13,548 nt of DNA, taken from positions 1-13,548 of the forward strand of contig CABUKW010000077.1 in NCBI GenBank assembly GCA_902492275.1, written 5' to 3'. Position numbers and translations under genes: made by a program. The notes under the pieces are model-generated. The model was not told the DNA's origin, made no database searches, and saw nothing but the letters and a program-made list of their open reading frames with translations. Within the stretch, counting starts at the first letter, position 1, and each line of letters starts with the position of its first letter. This document shows, piece after piece, positions 1 through 6,751 of the stretch. The DNA comes from an uncultured Peptococcaceae bacterium. Lineage in GTDB: Bacteria; Bacillota; Peptococcia; Peptococcales; Peptococcaceae.

Positions 1-1205
1 AATCGGCCTGCGAGGGTTGTCCCATTAACCGTTTTGTTGTCACCGATAACTGTCAGCGCTGCATGAGCCGTAAATGTCAGCAGGCTTGTAATTTCCATGC
101 CATTACCATTCAGCGGGATAAAGCCCATATTGATACGCAACTGTGTAAAGAATGCGGCAAATGCTATCAGGCTTGTCCATACAATGCCATTGCCGATTTG
201 ATGCGCCCCTGCAAGCGGAGCTGCCCAGTGGATGCGATTACCATGGATGAAAATAAAATCGTTGTGGTGGATGAAAACAAATGCATCCATTGTGGACAGT
301 GCATTAAAAACTGCCCGTTCGGTGCGATTATGGACCGCTCCTTTATGGTCAGTGTTATTAATTTAATCAATCAGGGCTTGCCTGTCTACGCGATGGTCGC
401 GCCGGCTGGAGAAGGTCAGTTTGGCAATATTTCGATGGCTGATTTAGCAGAAGCAGTGAAACAGTTGGGTTTTGCCGATATGTATGAAGTTGCCTTAGGC
501 GGCGACATGGTTGCGGAAAGTGAGGCAAAGGAATGGTTGGAAGCCTATCAGGAAGGCAAAAAAATGACGACGTCCTGCTGTCCGGCTTTTGTGACTATGG
601 TGAAAAAGCATTTCCCACAGTTAGAGGACCGCGTGTCTACTACTGTATCGCCAATGTCGGCTATGGCGCGGTTTATTCGTGCGAAGCATCCTGGCGCTGT
701 TACCGTATTTATTGGGCCGTGTATTGCGAAAAAGAGCGAGGTCATCGAGTCTATTACGCAGGATAACGCCGACTATGCTCTGACTTTTGAAGAATTGGAT
801 GCGATGTTGCGGGCGAAAGATATAGAATTGAAAGCCTCCGATGCGGTGCTGCAGCAGGGTAGTATTTACGGCAAAAAATTTGGTTCCTCCGGCGGCGTAA
901 CCGCTGCAGTGGTACAGGCTTTCAAAGAAATGAATGCTGATATTGATGCGAAAGTAGCGCAATGCAACGGCGCTGCCGAATGTAAAAAAGCGTTGCTGAT
1001 GATGCGGGTTGGCAAGTTACCGGAAGACTTTATCGAAGGAATGGCCTGCGAAGGCGGCTGTGTAAATGGTCCTGGCAGTATTAAACCGGAAATGCAGAGC
1101 CGGCGCGATAGAGCTGCTTTATTCAGTAAAGCAGACGATCGCGGTATTATCGATAATGTAACCCCATACTACGAAACCTTCAAATTCTCTATGCACCGGA
1201 AATAA
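1..1205 (+). CDS. Ferredoxin-type [FeFe] hydrogenase, group B-like (5' end missing)
   Basis: Enzyme of reversible proton reduction/H2 oxidation, probably cytoplasmic and ferredoxin-linked. The reading frame is open from base 3 (Ser-Ala-Cys-Glu-Gly-Cys-Pro), so the start lies outside the window and the Met at 63 is internal. The N-terminal third is rich in CxxC and CxxCxxCxxxCP patterns, including LCKECGKCYQACP and KCIHCGQCIKNCP, which bind several [4Fe-4S] clusters. The H-cluster domain follows with all three signatures: TTSCCPAF (cysteine codons at 576 and 579), IGPCIAKKSE (cysteine at 720) and GMACEGGCVNG (cysteines at 1047 and 1059). The Ala-Phe after TSCCP, instead of Gly-Trp, and the compact C-terminus fit the monomeric group B enzymes of anaerobic Bacillota, not the classical group A enzyme. 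Active-site ligands all look present, so catalysis is plausible. Direction of use (H2 evolution, uptake or sensing) cannot be read from sequence. Confidence 0.9.
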   Translation, partial: SACEGCPINRFVVTDNCQRCMSRKCQQACNFHAITIQRDKAHIDTQLCKECGKCYQACPYNAIADLMRPCKRSCPVDAITMDENKIVVVDENKCIHCGQCIKNCPFGAIMDRSFMVSVINLINQGLPVYAMVAPAGEGQFGNISMADLAEAVKQLGFADMYEVALGGDMVAESEAKEWLEAYQEGKKMTTSCCPAFVTMVKKHFPQLEDRVSTTVSPMSAMARFIRAKHPGAVTVFIGPCIAKKSEVIESITQDNADYALTFEELDAMLRAKDIELKASDAVLQQGSIYGKKFGSSGGVTAAVVQAFKEMNADIDAKVAQCNGAAECKKALLMMRVGKLPEDFIEGMACEGGCVNGPGSIKPEMQSRRDRAALFSKADDRGIIDNVTPYYETFKFSMHRK

Positions 1206-1213
1206 ACCTTATG

Positions 1214-1249
1214 AAACAGACGTTACGACTTGTAGCGTCTGTTTTTACT
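1214..1249 (+). terminator. Intrinsic terminator of the hydrogenase gene
   Basis: A hairpin begins 8 bases after the stop codon. AAACAGACG pairs with CGTCTGTTT, and the stem continues inward through TTAC/GTAG (one G-U pair) to a loop GACTT. The run TTTTT ends it. This is a textbook Rho-independent terminator. Confidence 0.85.
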
Positions 1250-1255
1250 TTTGTC

Positions 1256-1284
1256 TACACAATAGGCTCTTTTTCTGTTATAAT
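1256..1284 (+). promoter_or_regulatory. Extended -10 promoter for the small membrane protein gene
   Basis: A perfect TATAAT at 1279-1284 is preceded by TG one base upstream (TGTTATAAT), an extended -10. The -35 match is weak: TACACA at 1256-1261, 17 bases upstream, matches TTGACA at four of six positions. The location between a terminator and the next gene supports it. Confidence 0.55.
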
Positions 1285-1354
1285 CGAATTGGAAGATAAG
1301 AAAAACAGGTTTTTTGGTTATCTGATTTGATAATACGGAGGAGGTACAGAAAAT

Positions 1355-1630
1355 ATGAAGAAAAAAGGAATCACAATTTTGATTGTAATCGTGATTTTAG
1401 CTGTTTTGGCAGGCGTTGCTTTGCTGATTCATTCAGAATTTTACAATAAAACCATTATTGATTTAACCTACGCCTATGATACAGCCATCATAAAGCTGCC
1501 CAATGGAGAAGTGGTGCAGGGCAAGGTGGAAAGCTGGACCGATTATAAAGACGGAGATCAGCTGCAAATAAAAGTGAATGGCAAGGTTTATCTGGTACAC
1601 AGCGCCAATGTAGTTTTAATTAAGGAGTAA
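1355..1630 (+). CDS. Small membrane-anchored protein of unknown function (91 aa)
   Basis: No function can be assigned. Residues 1-3 are Lys-rich (MKKK), and about residues 5-26 form a strongly hydrophobic helix, so the protein is probably a signal-anchored or exported small protein with its C-terminal part outside the membrane. The remaining ~60 residues alternate polar and hydrophobic positions as in a small beta-barrel, with a conserved-looking stretch LPNGEVVQGKVESW, then DGDQLQIKVNGKVYLVH and SANVVLI. I recall similar short proteins as unnamed hypothetical proteins in Bacillota and their phages; this is from memory and unchecked. The ATG at 1355 is supported by GGAGGAGGT at 1337-1345. The gene has its own promoter and stands alone between the hydrogenase terminator and the azlC promoter. 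Confidence 0.75.
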   Translation: MKKKGITILIVIVILAVLAGVALLIHSEFYNKTIIDLTYAYDTAIIKLPNGEVVQGKVESWTDYKDGDQLQIKVNGKVYLVHSANVVLIKE

Positions 1631-1663
1631 AAGGGCGTTAGCTGCGAAAATGTGTGCTGGCTG

Positions 1664-1692
1664 TTGACAAACTTTGGTGAAAGTTTTACAAT
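1664..1692 (+). promoter_or_regulatory. SigA-type promoter of the azlC operon
   Basis: TTGACA at 1664-1669, a 17-base spacer, then TACAAT at 1687-1692 (five of six matches). Transcription would begin near 1699, giving a leader of about 87 bases before azlC. Confidence 0.75.
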
Positions 1693-1716
1693 TTGATATT
1701 GCATGGGACAAAATCT

Positions 1717-1755
1717 GGCTCACTGTTGCGCAAATTGGCAGTGGGCTGTTTTATT
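1717..1755 (+). promoter_or_regulatory. Leader hairpin before azlC, possible attenuator
   Basis: GGCTCACTG (1717-1725) pairs with CAGTGGGCT (1739-1747) in nine pairs, two of them G-U; the loop itself contains the self-complementary TTGCGCAA. GTTTTATT follows. The element lies wholly inside the predicted azlC leader, so it may end transcription early or bind a regulator. I see no clear competing antiterminator, no T-box core sequence and no leader peptide with runs of branched-chain codons. A plain structural role is possible. Confidence 0.4.
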
Positions 1756-1785
1756 ACAGAATTTTTATAAAAAGGAGGAAGTGTT

Positions 1786-2505
1786 TTGTCTATTGATACC
1801 AAATCCGCATTTCTAAGAGGCTTGCAAAATGGCATACCCATTTGCCTGGGCTATCTCTCTGTATCCTTTACCTTTGGTATGATGTGTACCGAACATGGTT
1901 TGCCCTTTTGGATTGCGGTACTGATTTCGATGACCAATTTGACTTCCGCTGGCCAATTTGCTGGCACAGCCTTAATTATCAATGGTGGCAGTTTGTTGGA
2001 AATTGGCATCACAACCTTTGTCATTAATATTCGTTATCTGTTGATGTCCTTATCCTTGTCGCAGCGGATCAATCCGCAGCTTTCAATTCCAAAACGGCTC
2101 GTGATGTCCTTTGGTGTCACAGATGAAATTTTTGGGGTTAGTATGCAGTCCAAAGGACAAATTTCTGCCGCTTATTTTATTGGTTTAATGACAGCGCCTT
2201 TTTGGGGCTGGGCTTTGGGTACCTTGATTGGCGCTACCGCAGTTTCCCTGTTGCCGGATATGGTGCGCAGCGCGTTGGGTATTGCCATTTACGGGATGTT
2301 TTTAGCAGTTATTATTCCACCAGCGCGCACAGAACGGGCTTTGGCTTGGGTGATTGTCATTGCGGCGGTTATTAGCTGTTTCTTTTATTATTTGCCGCTG
2401 CTCCATCAATTATCCAGCGGCTGGGTAATTATCATCTGTGCGGTGCTTGCCAGCGGCTTTGCTGCTGTGAAGTGGCCTGTAAAAAATGATGGGGAGGAGA
2501 CCTGA
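1786..2505 (+). CDS. azlC: AzlC family branched-chain amino acid exporter, large subunit
   Basis: Membrane subunit of the AzlCD two-component exporter, which moves branched-chain amino acids and their toxic analogues (4-azaleucine resistance) out of the cell. The 239-residue length is normal for the family. The N-terminal block RGLQNGIPICLGYLSVSFTFG and the following MTNLTSAGQFAGT and NIRYLLMSLSLSQR segments are typical AzlC features, followed by several more hydrophobic helices. The start is TTG at 1786, supported by AAAGGAGGA at 1771-1779 at good spacing; no ATG in frame is better placed. Its TGA stop, a TAG and the azlD ATG lie back to back, so the two subunits are probably co-translated. 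The pairing with azlD makes the assignment firm; the actual substrate range is inferred from the family. Confidence 0.9.
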   Translation: MSIDTKSAFLRGLQNGIPICLGYLSVSFTFGMMCTEHGLPFWIAVLISMTNLTSAGQFAGTALIINGGSLLEIGITTFVINIRYLLMSLSLSQRINPQLSIPKRLVMSFGVTDEIFGVSMQSKGQISAAYFIGLMTAPFWGWALGTLIGATAVSLLPDMVRSALGIAIYGMFLAVIIPPARTERALAWVIVIAAVISCFFYYLPLLHQLSSGWVIIICAVLASGFAAVKWPVKNDGEET

Positions 2506-2508
2506 TAG

Positions 2509-2838
2509 ATGGAAACCACGTATCATTATGGATATGTATTGACGGCAGTGGCTGTAATGGCTATTGTGACTTATATTCCCCGTATGCTGCCGTTGACGTT
2601 GATGCGTCGTAAAATTCAAAATTCCTTTATTCGTTCTTTTCTTTACTACGTGCCCTATGCGGTTTTGGCAGCTATGACAGTGCCAGCGATTTTATATTCC
2701 ACTGCCAATATGGTTTCGGCTGTGGCGGGCTTACTGGCGGCAGTATTTTTGGCCTATAAAAATAAAGGCTTACTGATTGTAGCCTTAGGTGCTGTTTTTG
2801 TTGTATTTGTAACAGAACGGTTGCTGTTATTTTTGTAA
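2509..2838 (+). CDS. azlD: AzlD family branched-chain amino acid transport subunit
   Basis: Small membrane partner of AzlC. The protein has 109 residues and about four hydrophobic helices. The segment TYIPRMLPLTLMRRKI near residues 22-37 and the following RSFLYYVPYAVLAAMTVPAI are characteristic of AzlD. The ribosome binding site GGGGAGGAG lies inside the end of azlC, and only three bases separate the two genes, so translation is probably coupled. AzlD is needed together with AzlC for export in characterised systems; that is known for the family and not shown here. Length and hydrophobic pattern are normal and nothing appears broken. Confidence 0.88.
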   Translation: METTYHYGYVLTAVAVMAIVTYIPRMLPLTLMRRKIQNSFIRSFLYYVPYAVLAAMTVPAILYSTANMVSAVAGLLAAVFLAYKNKGLLIVALGAVFVVFVTERLLLFL

Positions 2839-2886
2839 ATGACAGGCTGTGTCATAAGATGCTGGAAAAGGTAGGAAGGTGGCTTC

Positions 2887-3600
2887 ATGCTTGGTTTGGG
2901 AACGATGATAAATTGCGGCGGTATTATTGCCGGAGGTCTTTTAGGGCTTCTATTTGGGAATTTGCTGCAAAAACGGTTTCAGGAAATTTTAATGACTGCT
3001 ACTGCCGTTTGTGTGTTGTTCATCGGAATTGGCGGCGCACTGCAAGAAATGCTGACCATCAGCAACGGCCAGCTTTCCAGCGGCGGCACCATGATGATGA
3101 TTGGCAGCTTCGCGATAGGCGCTCTTTTAGGTGAATGGATGAATATTGAGCTGCGGTTGGAACAGTTTGGACAATGGCTGAAAATCAAAACGGGCAGCAG
3201 TGGAGATGCTTCTTTTGTGGATGGCTTTGTGACCGCTTCTCTGACAGTTTGCGTGGGTGCCATGGCTGTGGTGGGGGCCATTCAAGACGGTATGGAAGGC
3301 GATTATTCTATTTTGGCTGCCAAGGCCATCTTGGATTTCTTAATTATTTTGATTATGACTGCTTCTCTGGGCAAAGGCTGTCTTTTCGCGGCTGTGCCTG
3401 TGGCAATTTTTCAAGGCTTGCTCACCATTTTGGCCCGTTTTATAAAACCCTTTATGACTGCAGCGGCGTTGTCCAATTTATCGCTGGTTGGCTCCATTAT
3501 GATTTTTTGCGTAGGTGTCAATTTATTATGGAATAAAGGTATTCGCGTAGCTAATCTATTGCCAGGGCTGGTGATTGCTGTTCTTTGGGCGTTTTTGTAA
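2887..3600 (+). CDS. DUF554 family membrane protein
   Basis: Integral membrane protein of the DUF554 (YdfK/YqgA-like) family, possibly a transporter; no substrate is established. The N-terminus MLGLGTMINCGGIIAGGLLG, then LFGNLLQKRFQEILM and CVLFIGIGGALQEML, is the family signature. About seven hydrophobic helices follow, with TASLTVCVGAMAVVGAIQDG in the middle and a C-terminal PGLVIAVLWAFL. The length, 237 residues, is standard. The ATG at 2887 has AGGAAGGTG at 2873-2881; an overlapping frame beginning at 2859 is a shadow. The gene is 48 bases after azlD with no terminator between them, so it is probably in the same operon. The short gap contains a small inverted repeat, ATGACA-GGCTG-TGTCAT (2839-2855), without a T run. 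Confidence 0.82.
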   Translation: MLGLGTMINCGGIIAGGLLGLLFGNLLQKRFQEILMTATAVCVLFIGIGGALQEMLTISNGQLSSGGTMMMIGSFAIGALLGEWMNIELRLEQFGQWLKIKTGSSGDASFVDGFVTASLTVCVGAMAVVGAIQDGMEGDYSILAAKAILDFLIILIMTASLGKGCLFAAVPVAIFQGLLTILARFIKPFMTAAALSNLSLVGSIMIFCVGVNLLWNKGIRVANLLPGLVIAVLWAFL

Positions 3601-3631
3601 GCGACAATCCCCGTTTGGAAAGGAGCTACCT

Positions 3632-3862
3632 ATGAGCGAATTGGTATTGGGCGGAATCTACCGCCACTATAAAGGAAAGTTGTATCGGGTACTGCATATA
3701 GCCCGACACAGTGAAACGGAAGAACAACTGGTGATTTATCAGGCACTATACGGCGATTATGGCATTTGGGCCAGACCTTTTGCCATGTTTATGGAGGATG
3801 TGCAGATGCCCGATGGTACATGGATGCCTAGATTTTCTTTGTTGGAACAGGATAATAAATAG
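3632..3862 (+). CDS. DUF1653 domain protein (76 aa)
   Basis: Small soluble protein of the DUF1653 family, function unknown. The family pattern is visible: GGIYRHYKGKLYRVLHIARHSE at the N-terminus, then an EQLVIYQALYGDYGIWARP block and a C-terminal MFMEDV followed by PRF. These residues fit a compact single domain. The ATG at 3632 is preferred over an upstream in-frame start at 3575 because it has GGAAAGGAG (3617-3625) in front and the family begins here; the upstream start would also lie inside the DUF554 gene. The gene follows DUF554 by 31 bases and is probably the last gene of the azlC operon. An AT-only 6-bp hairpin (3867-3881) with a T-rich tail follows, a weak terminator candidate at best. 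Confidence 0.8.
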   Translation: MSELVLGGIYRHYKGKLYRVLHIARHSETEEQLVIYQALYGDYGIWARPFAMFMEDVQMPDGTWMPRFSLLEQDNK

Positions 3863-3911
3863 AACAATAAATTTCATTTATCAATTTTTTGAGGATGTTT
3901 AGTAAAAATAC

Positions 3912-3940
3912 TTGACATCCTTGTTCTTTTTCGGTAAACT
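3912..3940 (+). promoter_or_regulatory. SigA-type promoter of the ylxM-ffh operon
   Basis: TTGACA at 3912-3917, a 17-base spacer, then TAAACT at 3935-3940 (four of six matches to TATAAT). It lies 47 bases before ylxM in the only sizeable gap upstream of the operon. Confidence 0.65.
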
Positions 3941-3986
3941 AGTCGGAGTGTTAAGCAGTATAGGTTAACAGATGAGGTGAAAGGTC

Positions 3987-4319
3987 ATGACGCTGGAGGA
4001 ACGAACGAGGTTGGCCGTATTGTACGATTTGTACAGCGGTTTACTGACAGAAAAACAGCAGAATGTCTTTGATTTGTATTATCAGTGTGACCTTTCTCTA
4101 GGTGAAATTGCGGCGGAACAGAATATTTCCCGCACAGCAGTTCACGACTTAATCAAGCGCACCGAGCATTTGCTGGAAAAGTATGAAGCGAAGCTGCATC
4201 TGGCACAGCGAGAGTTGGAACGCAGAGAGATTTTAGAAAAGTTGTCTGTATTAGCTGCTGGCAATGCAGAGATGCTGCAGCTATTAGAACGGCTGGAACT
4301 GGAATCTGTTAAAGCATAG
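3987..4319 (+). CDS. ylxM: YlxM family helix-turn-helix protein of the SRP operon
   Basis: Predicted DNA-binding protein of the YlxM/p13 family, encoded next to ffh in many Bacillota and proposed to affect signal recognition particle function or expression. The protein has 110 residues. Residues 21-33 (TEKQQNVFDLYYQ) and 36-60, with LSLGEIAAEQNISRTAVHDL, form a sigma-70 region 4-like helix-turn-helix. The rest is a long charged coiled-coil-like helix rich in Glu, Arg and Leu. The ATG at 3987 follows GAGGTGA. ffh begins 29 bases downstream, so the two are co-transcribed. The family and the context agree; whether it truly binds DNA is uncertain. Confidence 0.88.
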   Translation: MTLEERTRLAVLYDLYSGLLTEKQQNVFDLYYQCDLSLGEIAAEQNISRTAVHDLIKRTEHLLEKYEAKLHLAQRELERREILEKLSVLAAGNAEMLQLLERLELESVKA

Positions 4320-4348
4320 ACGAGGTTGAGAGAAGGGAGGCACCCATT

Positions 4349-5695
4349 ATGGCTTTTGATGGATTGGGCGATAAGCTGCAAGACATTTTTAAACGCATGA
4401 AGGGGCAGGGAAAGATTTCCGAAAAAGATTTAAAGGCTGTCATGCGGGAAGTAAAGGTCGCGCTTTTGGAAGCGGACGTAAACTATAAAGTTGTAAAACA
4501 GTTTATTGATAAGATTAACAGCCGTGCAGTCGGGGAAGAAGTGATGGAAAGCCTGACGCCTGGGCAGCAGGTTGTGAAGATTGTACATGAAGAACTGACC
4601 GAATTATTGGGTGGCTCACAAAGCAAACTGACCATCTCTCCCAAGCCGCCAACCGTTATTATGATGGTGGGTCTGCAAGGTTCCGGGAAAACAACCACCA
4701 CAGGGAAATTGGGCCGTCTGTTGAAAAAACAAGGCAAACGTCCACTGTTAGCAGCCTGTGACGTATACCGTCCAGCCGCAATCAAGCAGCTGCAGGTATT
4801 AGGGGAACAACTGGAAATTCCCGTATTTGCATTAGGGGATAAAATCAGTCCGGTGGATATTGCCAAAGGCGCTATCGAGCATGCCAAATCCCATGGCAAC
4901 GATGTGGTAATCTTAGATACAGCAGGCCGTCTGCATATTGACGAAGTGCTGATGGAAGAATTGAAAAATGTAAAAGAAGTGGCACAGCCTACAGAAATTT
5001 TGCTGGTGGTAGATTCCATGGTAGGGCAGGATGCTGTTAACGTAGCAGAAAGTTTTAACGAACTGCTGGATATCAGCGGCGTTGTGCTTACCAAATTGGA
5101 TGGCGATACCCGTGGCGGCGCAGCTTTATCCATTAAGACCATTACCGGAAAGCCGATCAAGTTTGCCGGTATGGGAGAAAAGCTGGATGCTTTGGAGCCT
5201 TTCCATCCAGACCGTATGGCTTCCCGCATTTTAGGTATGGGCGATGTGCTGACGTTGATTGAAAAAGCACAAGAGAATATCGACCAGAAAAAAGCGGAAG
5301 AAATGCAGAAAAAAATGATGAAGGCCGAGTTTACGCTGGAAGACTATCTGGAGCAGATGGATCAGCTAAAAAATATGGGCAACATCAACAGCATGATGGA
5401 AATGATTCCAGGCATGAGTAAAAATAAATTAAAGGATTTGCAGATCAGCGATAAAGATTTAGGTCAGACCAAAGCCATTATTCTTTCTATGACGCCGGCT
5501 GAGCGGCGCAACCCGAAAATGATTAATGGCAGCCGCCGTAAACGAATTGCCGCTGGGTCTGGCATGAAAGTGCAGGATGTGAACCGATTGCTCAAACAGT
5601 TTGAACAGTCGCAGATGCTGATGAAGCAGTTTGCCGGTATGGCTTCCGGGAAAAAAGGTAAAAAAGGCAAGCTCAAATTGCCGTTTCTATCATAA
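4349..5695 (+). CDS. ffh: Signal recognition particle GTPase Ffh (SRP54)
   Basis: Protein component of the signal recognition particle. It binds signal sequences of nascent membrane and secreted proteins, pairs with 4.5S/6S RNA and docks with FtsY. Length, 448 residues, is usual. The order is the N helical bundle, then the G domain with GLQGSGKT at 108-115, DTAGR at 190-194 and TKLDGD at 248-253. The Met-rich M domain follows, with repeated Met around residues 318-356 and the RNA-binding segment GMKVQDVNRLLKQF from residue 405. The tail is very basic (GKKGKKGK). The ATG has AGGGAGG just upstream. It sits between ylxM and rpsP, the standard arrangement, and no terminator separates it from rpsP. 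All GTPase motifs look intact. Confidence 0.98.
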   Translation: MAFDGLGDKLQDIFKRMKGQGKISEKDLKAVMREVKVALLEADVNYKVVKQFIDKINSRAVGEEVMESLTPGQQVVKIVHEELTELLGGSQSKLTISPKPPTVIMMVGLQGSGKTTTTGKLGRLLKKQGKRPLLAACDVYRPAAIKQLQVLGEQLEIPVFALGDKISPVDIAKGAIEHAKSHGNDVVILDTAGRLHIDEVLMEELKNVKEVAQPTEILLVVDSMVGQDAVNVAESFNELLDISGVVLTKLDGDTRGGAALSIKTITGKPIKFAGMGEKLDALEPFHPDRMASRILGMGDVLTLIEKAQENIDQKKAEEMQKKMMKAEFTLEDYLEQMDQLKNMGNINSMMEMIPGMSKNKLKDLQISDKDLGQTKAIILSMTPAERRNPKMINGSRRKRIAAGSGMKVQDVNRLLKQFEQSQMLMKQFAGMASGKKGKKGKLKLPFLS

Positions 5696-5738
5696 AAAAA
5701 CGCATGATAACTTGAAGTAGTTAGAGGAGGTGAAAATC

Positions 5739-5984
5739 ATGGCAACAAAAATCAGATTAAAAAGAATGGGCGCTAAAAAAGCTCCATTTTATCGTATTGT
5801 TGTAGCGGACTCCCGTTCTCCAAGAGACGGTCGTTTTATTGACGAAATTGGTACTTACGATCCAAACCGTCAGCCGGCTGCAATTGAAATCGATGCTGAA
5901 AAAGCACAGAAATGGCTTGGTACTGGCGCACAGCCTTCCGATACAGTAAGATCTCTGTTAAAACAGGCTGGCCTGTGGAAATAA
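5739..5984 (+). CDS. rpsP: 30S ribosomal protein S16
   Basis: Small-subunit ribosomal protein that helps 16S rRNA fold during 30S assembly. The 81-residue product begins MATKIRLKRMGAKKAPFYRI and contains the S16 signature VVADSRSPRDGRFIDEIGTY with the following DPN. The start ATG at 5739 is chosen because GAGGAGGTGA (5723-5732) is well spaced before it. A GTG start at 5730 would overlap that site and add three residues absent from the family. The short 43-base gap after ffh holds no terminator, so it is transcribed with ffh. Length and composition are normal for a ribosomal protein. Confidence 0.98.
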   Translation: MATKIRLKRMGAKKAPFYRIVVADSRSPRDGRFIDEIGTYDPNRQPAAIEIDAEKAQKWLGTGAQPSDTVRSLLKQAGLWK

Positions 5985-5996
5985 GGAGGGATTTTC

Positions 5997-6227
5997 GTGT
6001 TAGCGTTAGTGGAGCACTTAGCAAAATCCTTGGTTGATCAGCCTGAAGCAGTCAAAGTGACGCAGGTTGAGAATGGCAAAGAAATTACCGTTCATTTAAC
6101 CGTGGCCCCGGAAGATATGGGCAAGGTAATCGGAAAACAAGGCCGTATTGCCAAAGCAATTCGCACGGTGGTCAAAGCGGCTGCTGTAAAAGCAAATAAA
6201 AAAGTTACAGTAGAAATTATGGAATGA
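5997..6227 (+). CDS. khpA: KH-domain RNA-binding protein KhpA (YlqC)
   Basis: Small RNA-binding protein, 76 residues, made almost entirely of one KH domain. The signature VIGKQGR, with the GKQG loop at 46-49, sits inside MGKVIGKQGRIAKAIRTVV. In Gram-positive bacteria KhpA pairs with KhpB (Jag/EloR) and affects cell elongation, division and small-RNA regulation; that role is known for the family and not visible here. The start is GTG at 5997 with AAGGAGGG directly ahead, 12 bases after rpsP. The position between rpsP and rimM/trmD is the conserved one. A strong hairpin follows the gene. Confidence 0.93.
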   Translation: MLALVEHLAKSLVDQPEAVKVTQVENGKEITVHLTVAPEDMGKVIGKQGRIAKAIRTVVKAAAVKANKKVTVEIME

Positions 6228-6231
6228 AATG

Positions 6232-6288
6232 AAGCCGACTGTTGGCAAGATTATCAGCGATGATACTTGTCATTGGTCGGTTTTTATA
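6232..6288 (+). terminator. Terminator-like hairpin after khpA
   Basis: AAGCCGAC (6232-6239) pairs with GTCGGTTT (6276-6283). Inside it, GGCAAG (6244-6249) pairs with CTTGTC (6266-6271), and TATCA (6252-6256) pairs with TGATA (6261-6265) around a GCGA (GNRA) tetraloop. TTTTTAT follows. It is longer than most terminators and could be partial, since rimM and trmD downstream have a second promoter. Confidence 0.65.
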
Positions 6289-6295
6289 TTATAAT
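6267..6295 (+). promoter_or_regulatory. Internal promoter for ylqD-rimM-trmD
   Basis: TTGTCA at 6267-6272 (five of six matches), 17-base spacer, perfect TATAAT at 6290-6295. Start of transcription is expected near 6302, 33 bases before ylqD. The -35 hexamer lies in the descending arm of the preceding hairpin and the spacer includes its T run. Confidence 0.75.
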
Positions 6296-6334
6296 AACGT
6301 GAATATCTTGAAAAAATTTGAGGAGGCAATACCA

Positions 6335-6748
6335 ATGGATAAAATTCAAATGATGGGGAAATTGGTCATCAAACAGGTTGTAACTGACAGCTATAAGCAA
6401 AAAGCCGGTCAGCAGGTGCAGGTAGAAGTGGATAAAATTGATAACGATATTAAAGTATATGATGAAAATATGCAGAAGGCTATCACCAAATTGACGTTAA
6501 AGGGCGATCCTAATGTGGAAGTTTATCGCCGTCAGTTTGGTGCAGAAAAAGAAAAATTGGTCGCTTATAAAGAACAATTGATGGCAAGCTTGCAGGCGAT
6601 TTTAGATTTACCCGACGGTGAAATCGTGGAAACAGGCGAAGGGAATTTCCTGCAGGAAGTAAAAGTGGGAGAACCGTTCACCGCCAACGTAAGCTGCGAA
6701 ATCATTTTAAAAGATGATATCGTTATGGCTATCAATCCACAGGAATAA
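6335..6748 (+). CDS. ylqD: YlqD family protein
   Basis: Protein of the YlqD family, found in the rpsP-trmD cluster of Bacillota, with no established function. The product has 137 residues with a long, charged central region (about residues 35-95, rich in Lys, Glu and Gln) that looks like a coiled coil, and a C-terminal beta-rich segment ending DDIVMAINPQE. The ATG at 6335 is favoured over one at 6242 because it has GAGGAGG at 6320-6326 and the family begins MDKIQMMGKLVIKQVV; the upstream start would lie within the terminator hairpin. rimM follows after three bases. The gene begins a subunit of the operon driven by the internal promoter. Confidence 0.85.
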   Translation: MDKIQMMGKLVIKQVVTDSYKQKAGQQVQVEVDKIDNDIKVYDENMQKAITKLTLKGDPNVEVYRRQFGAEKEKLVAYKEQLMASLQAILDLPDGEIVETGEGNFLQEVKVGEPFTANVSCEIILKDDIVMAINPQE

Positions 6749-6751
6749 GCT

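Noticed and set aside
2839..2855. ATGACA-GGCTG-TGTCAT inverted repeat between azlD and DUF554
   Set aside because: A 6-bp stem without a T run; too short to interpret as a terminator or operator.
3867..3891. ATAAAT-TTC-ATTTAT hairpin with a T-rich tail after DUF1653
   Set aside because: The stem has only A-T pairs and is too weak to call a terminator with confidence; mentioned in the DUF1653 entry.
4483..5229. A 248-codon minus-strand open frame opposite ffh
   Set aside because: It is the antisense of a highly conserved coding region, rich in Ser, Pro and Thr as such shadows are, with no ribosome binding site.
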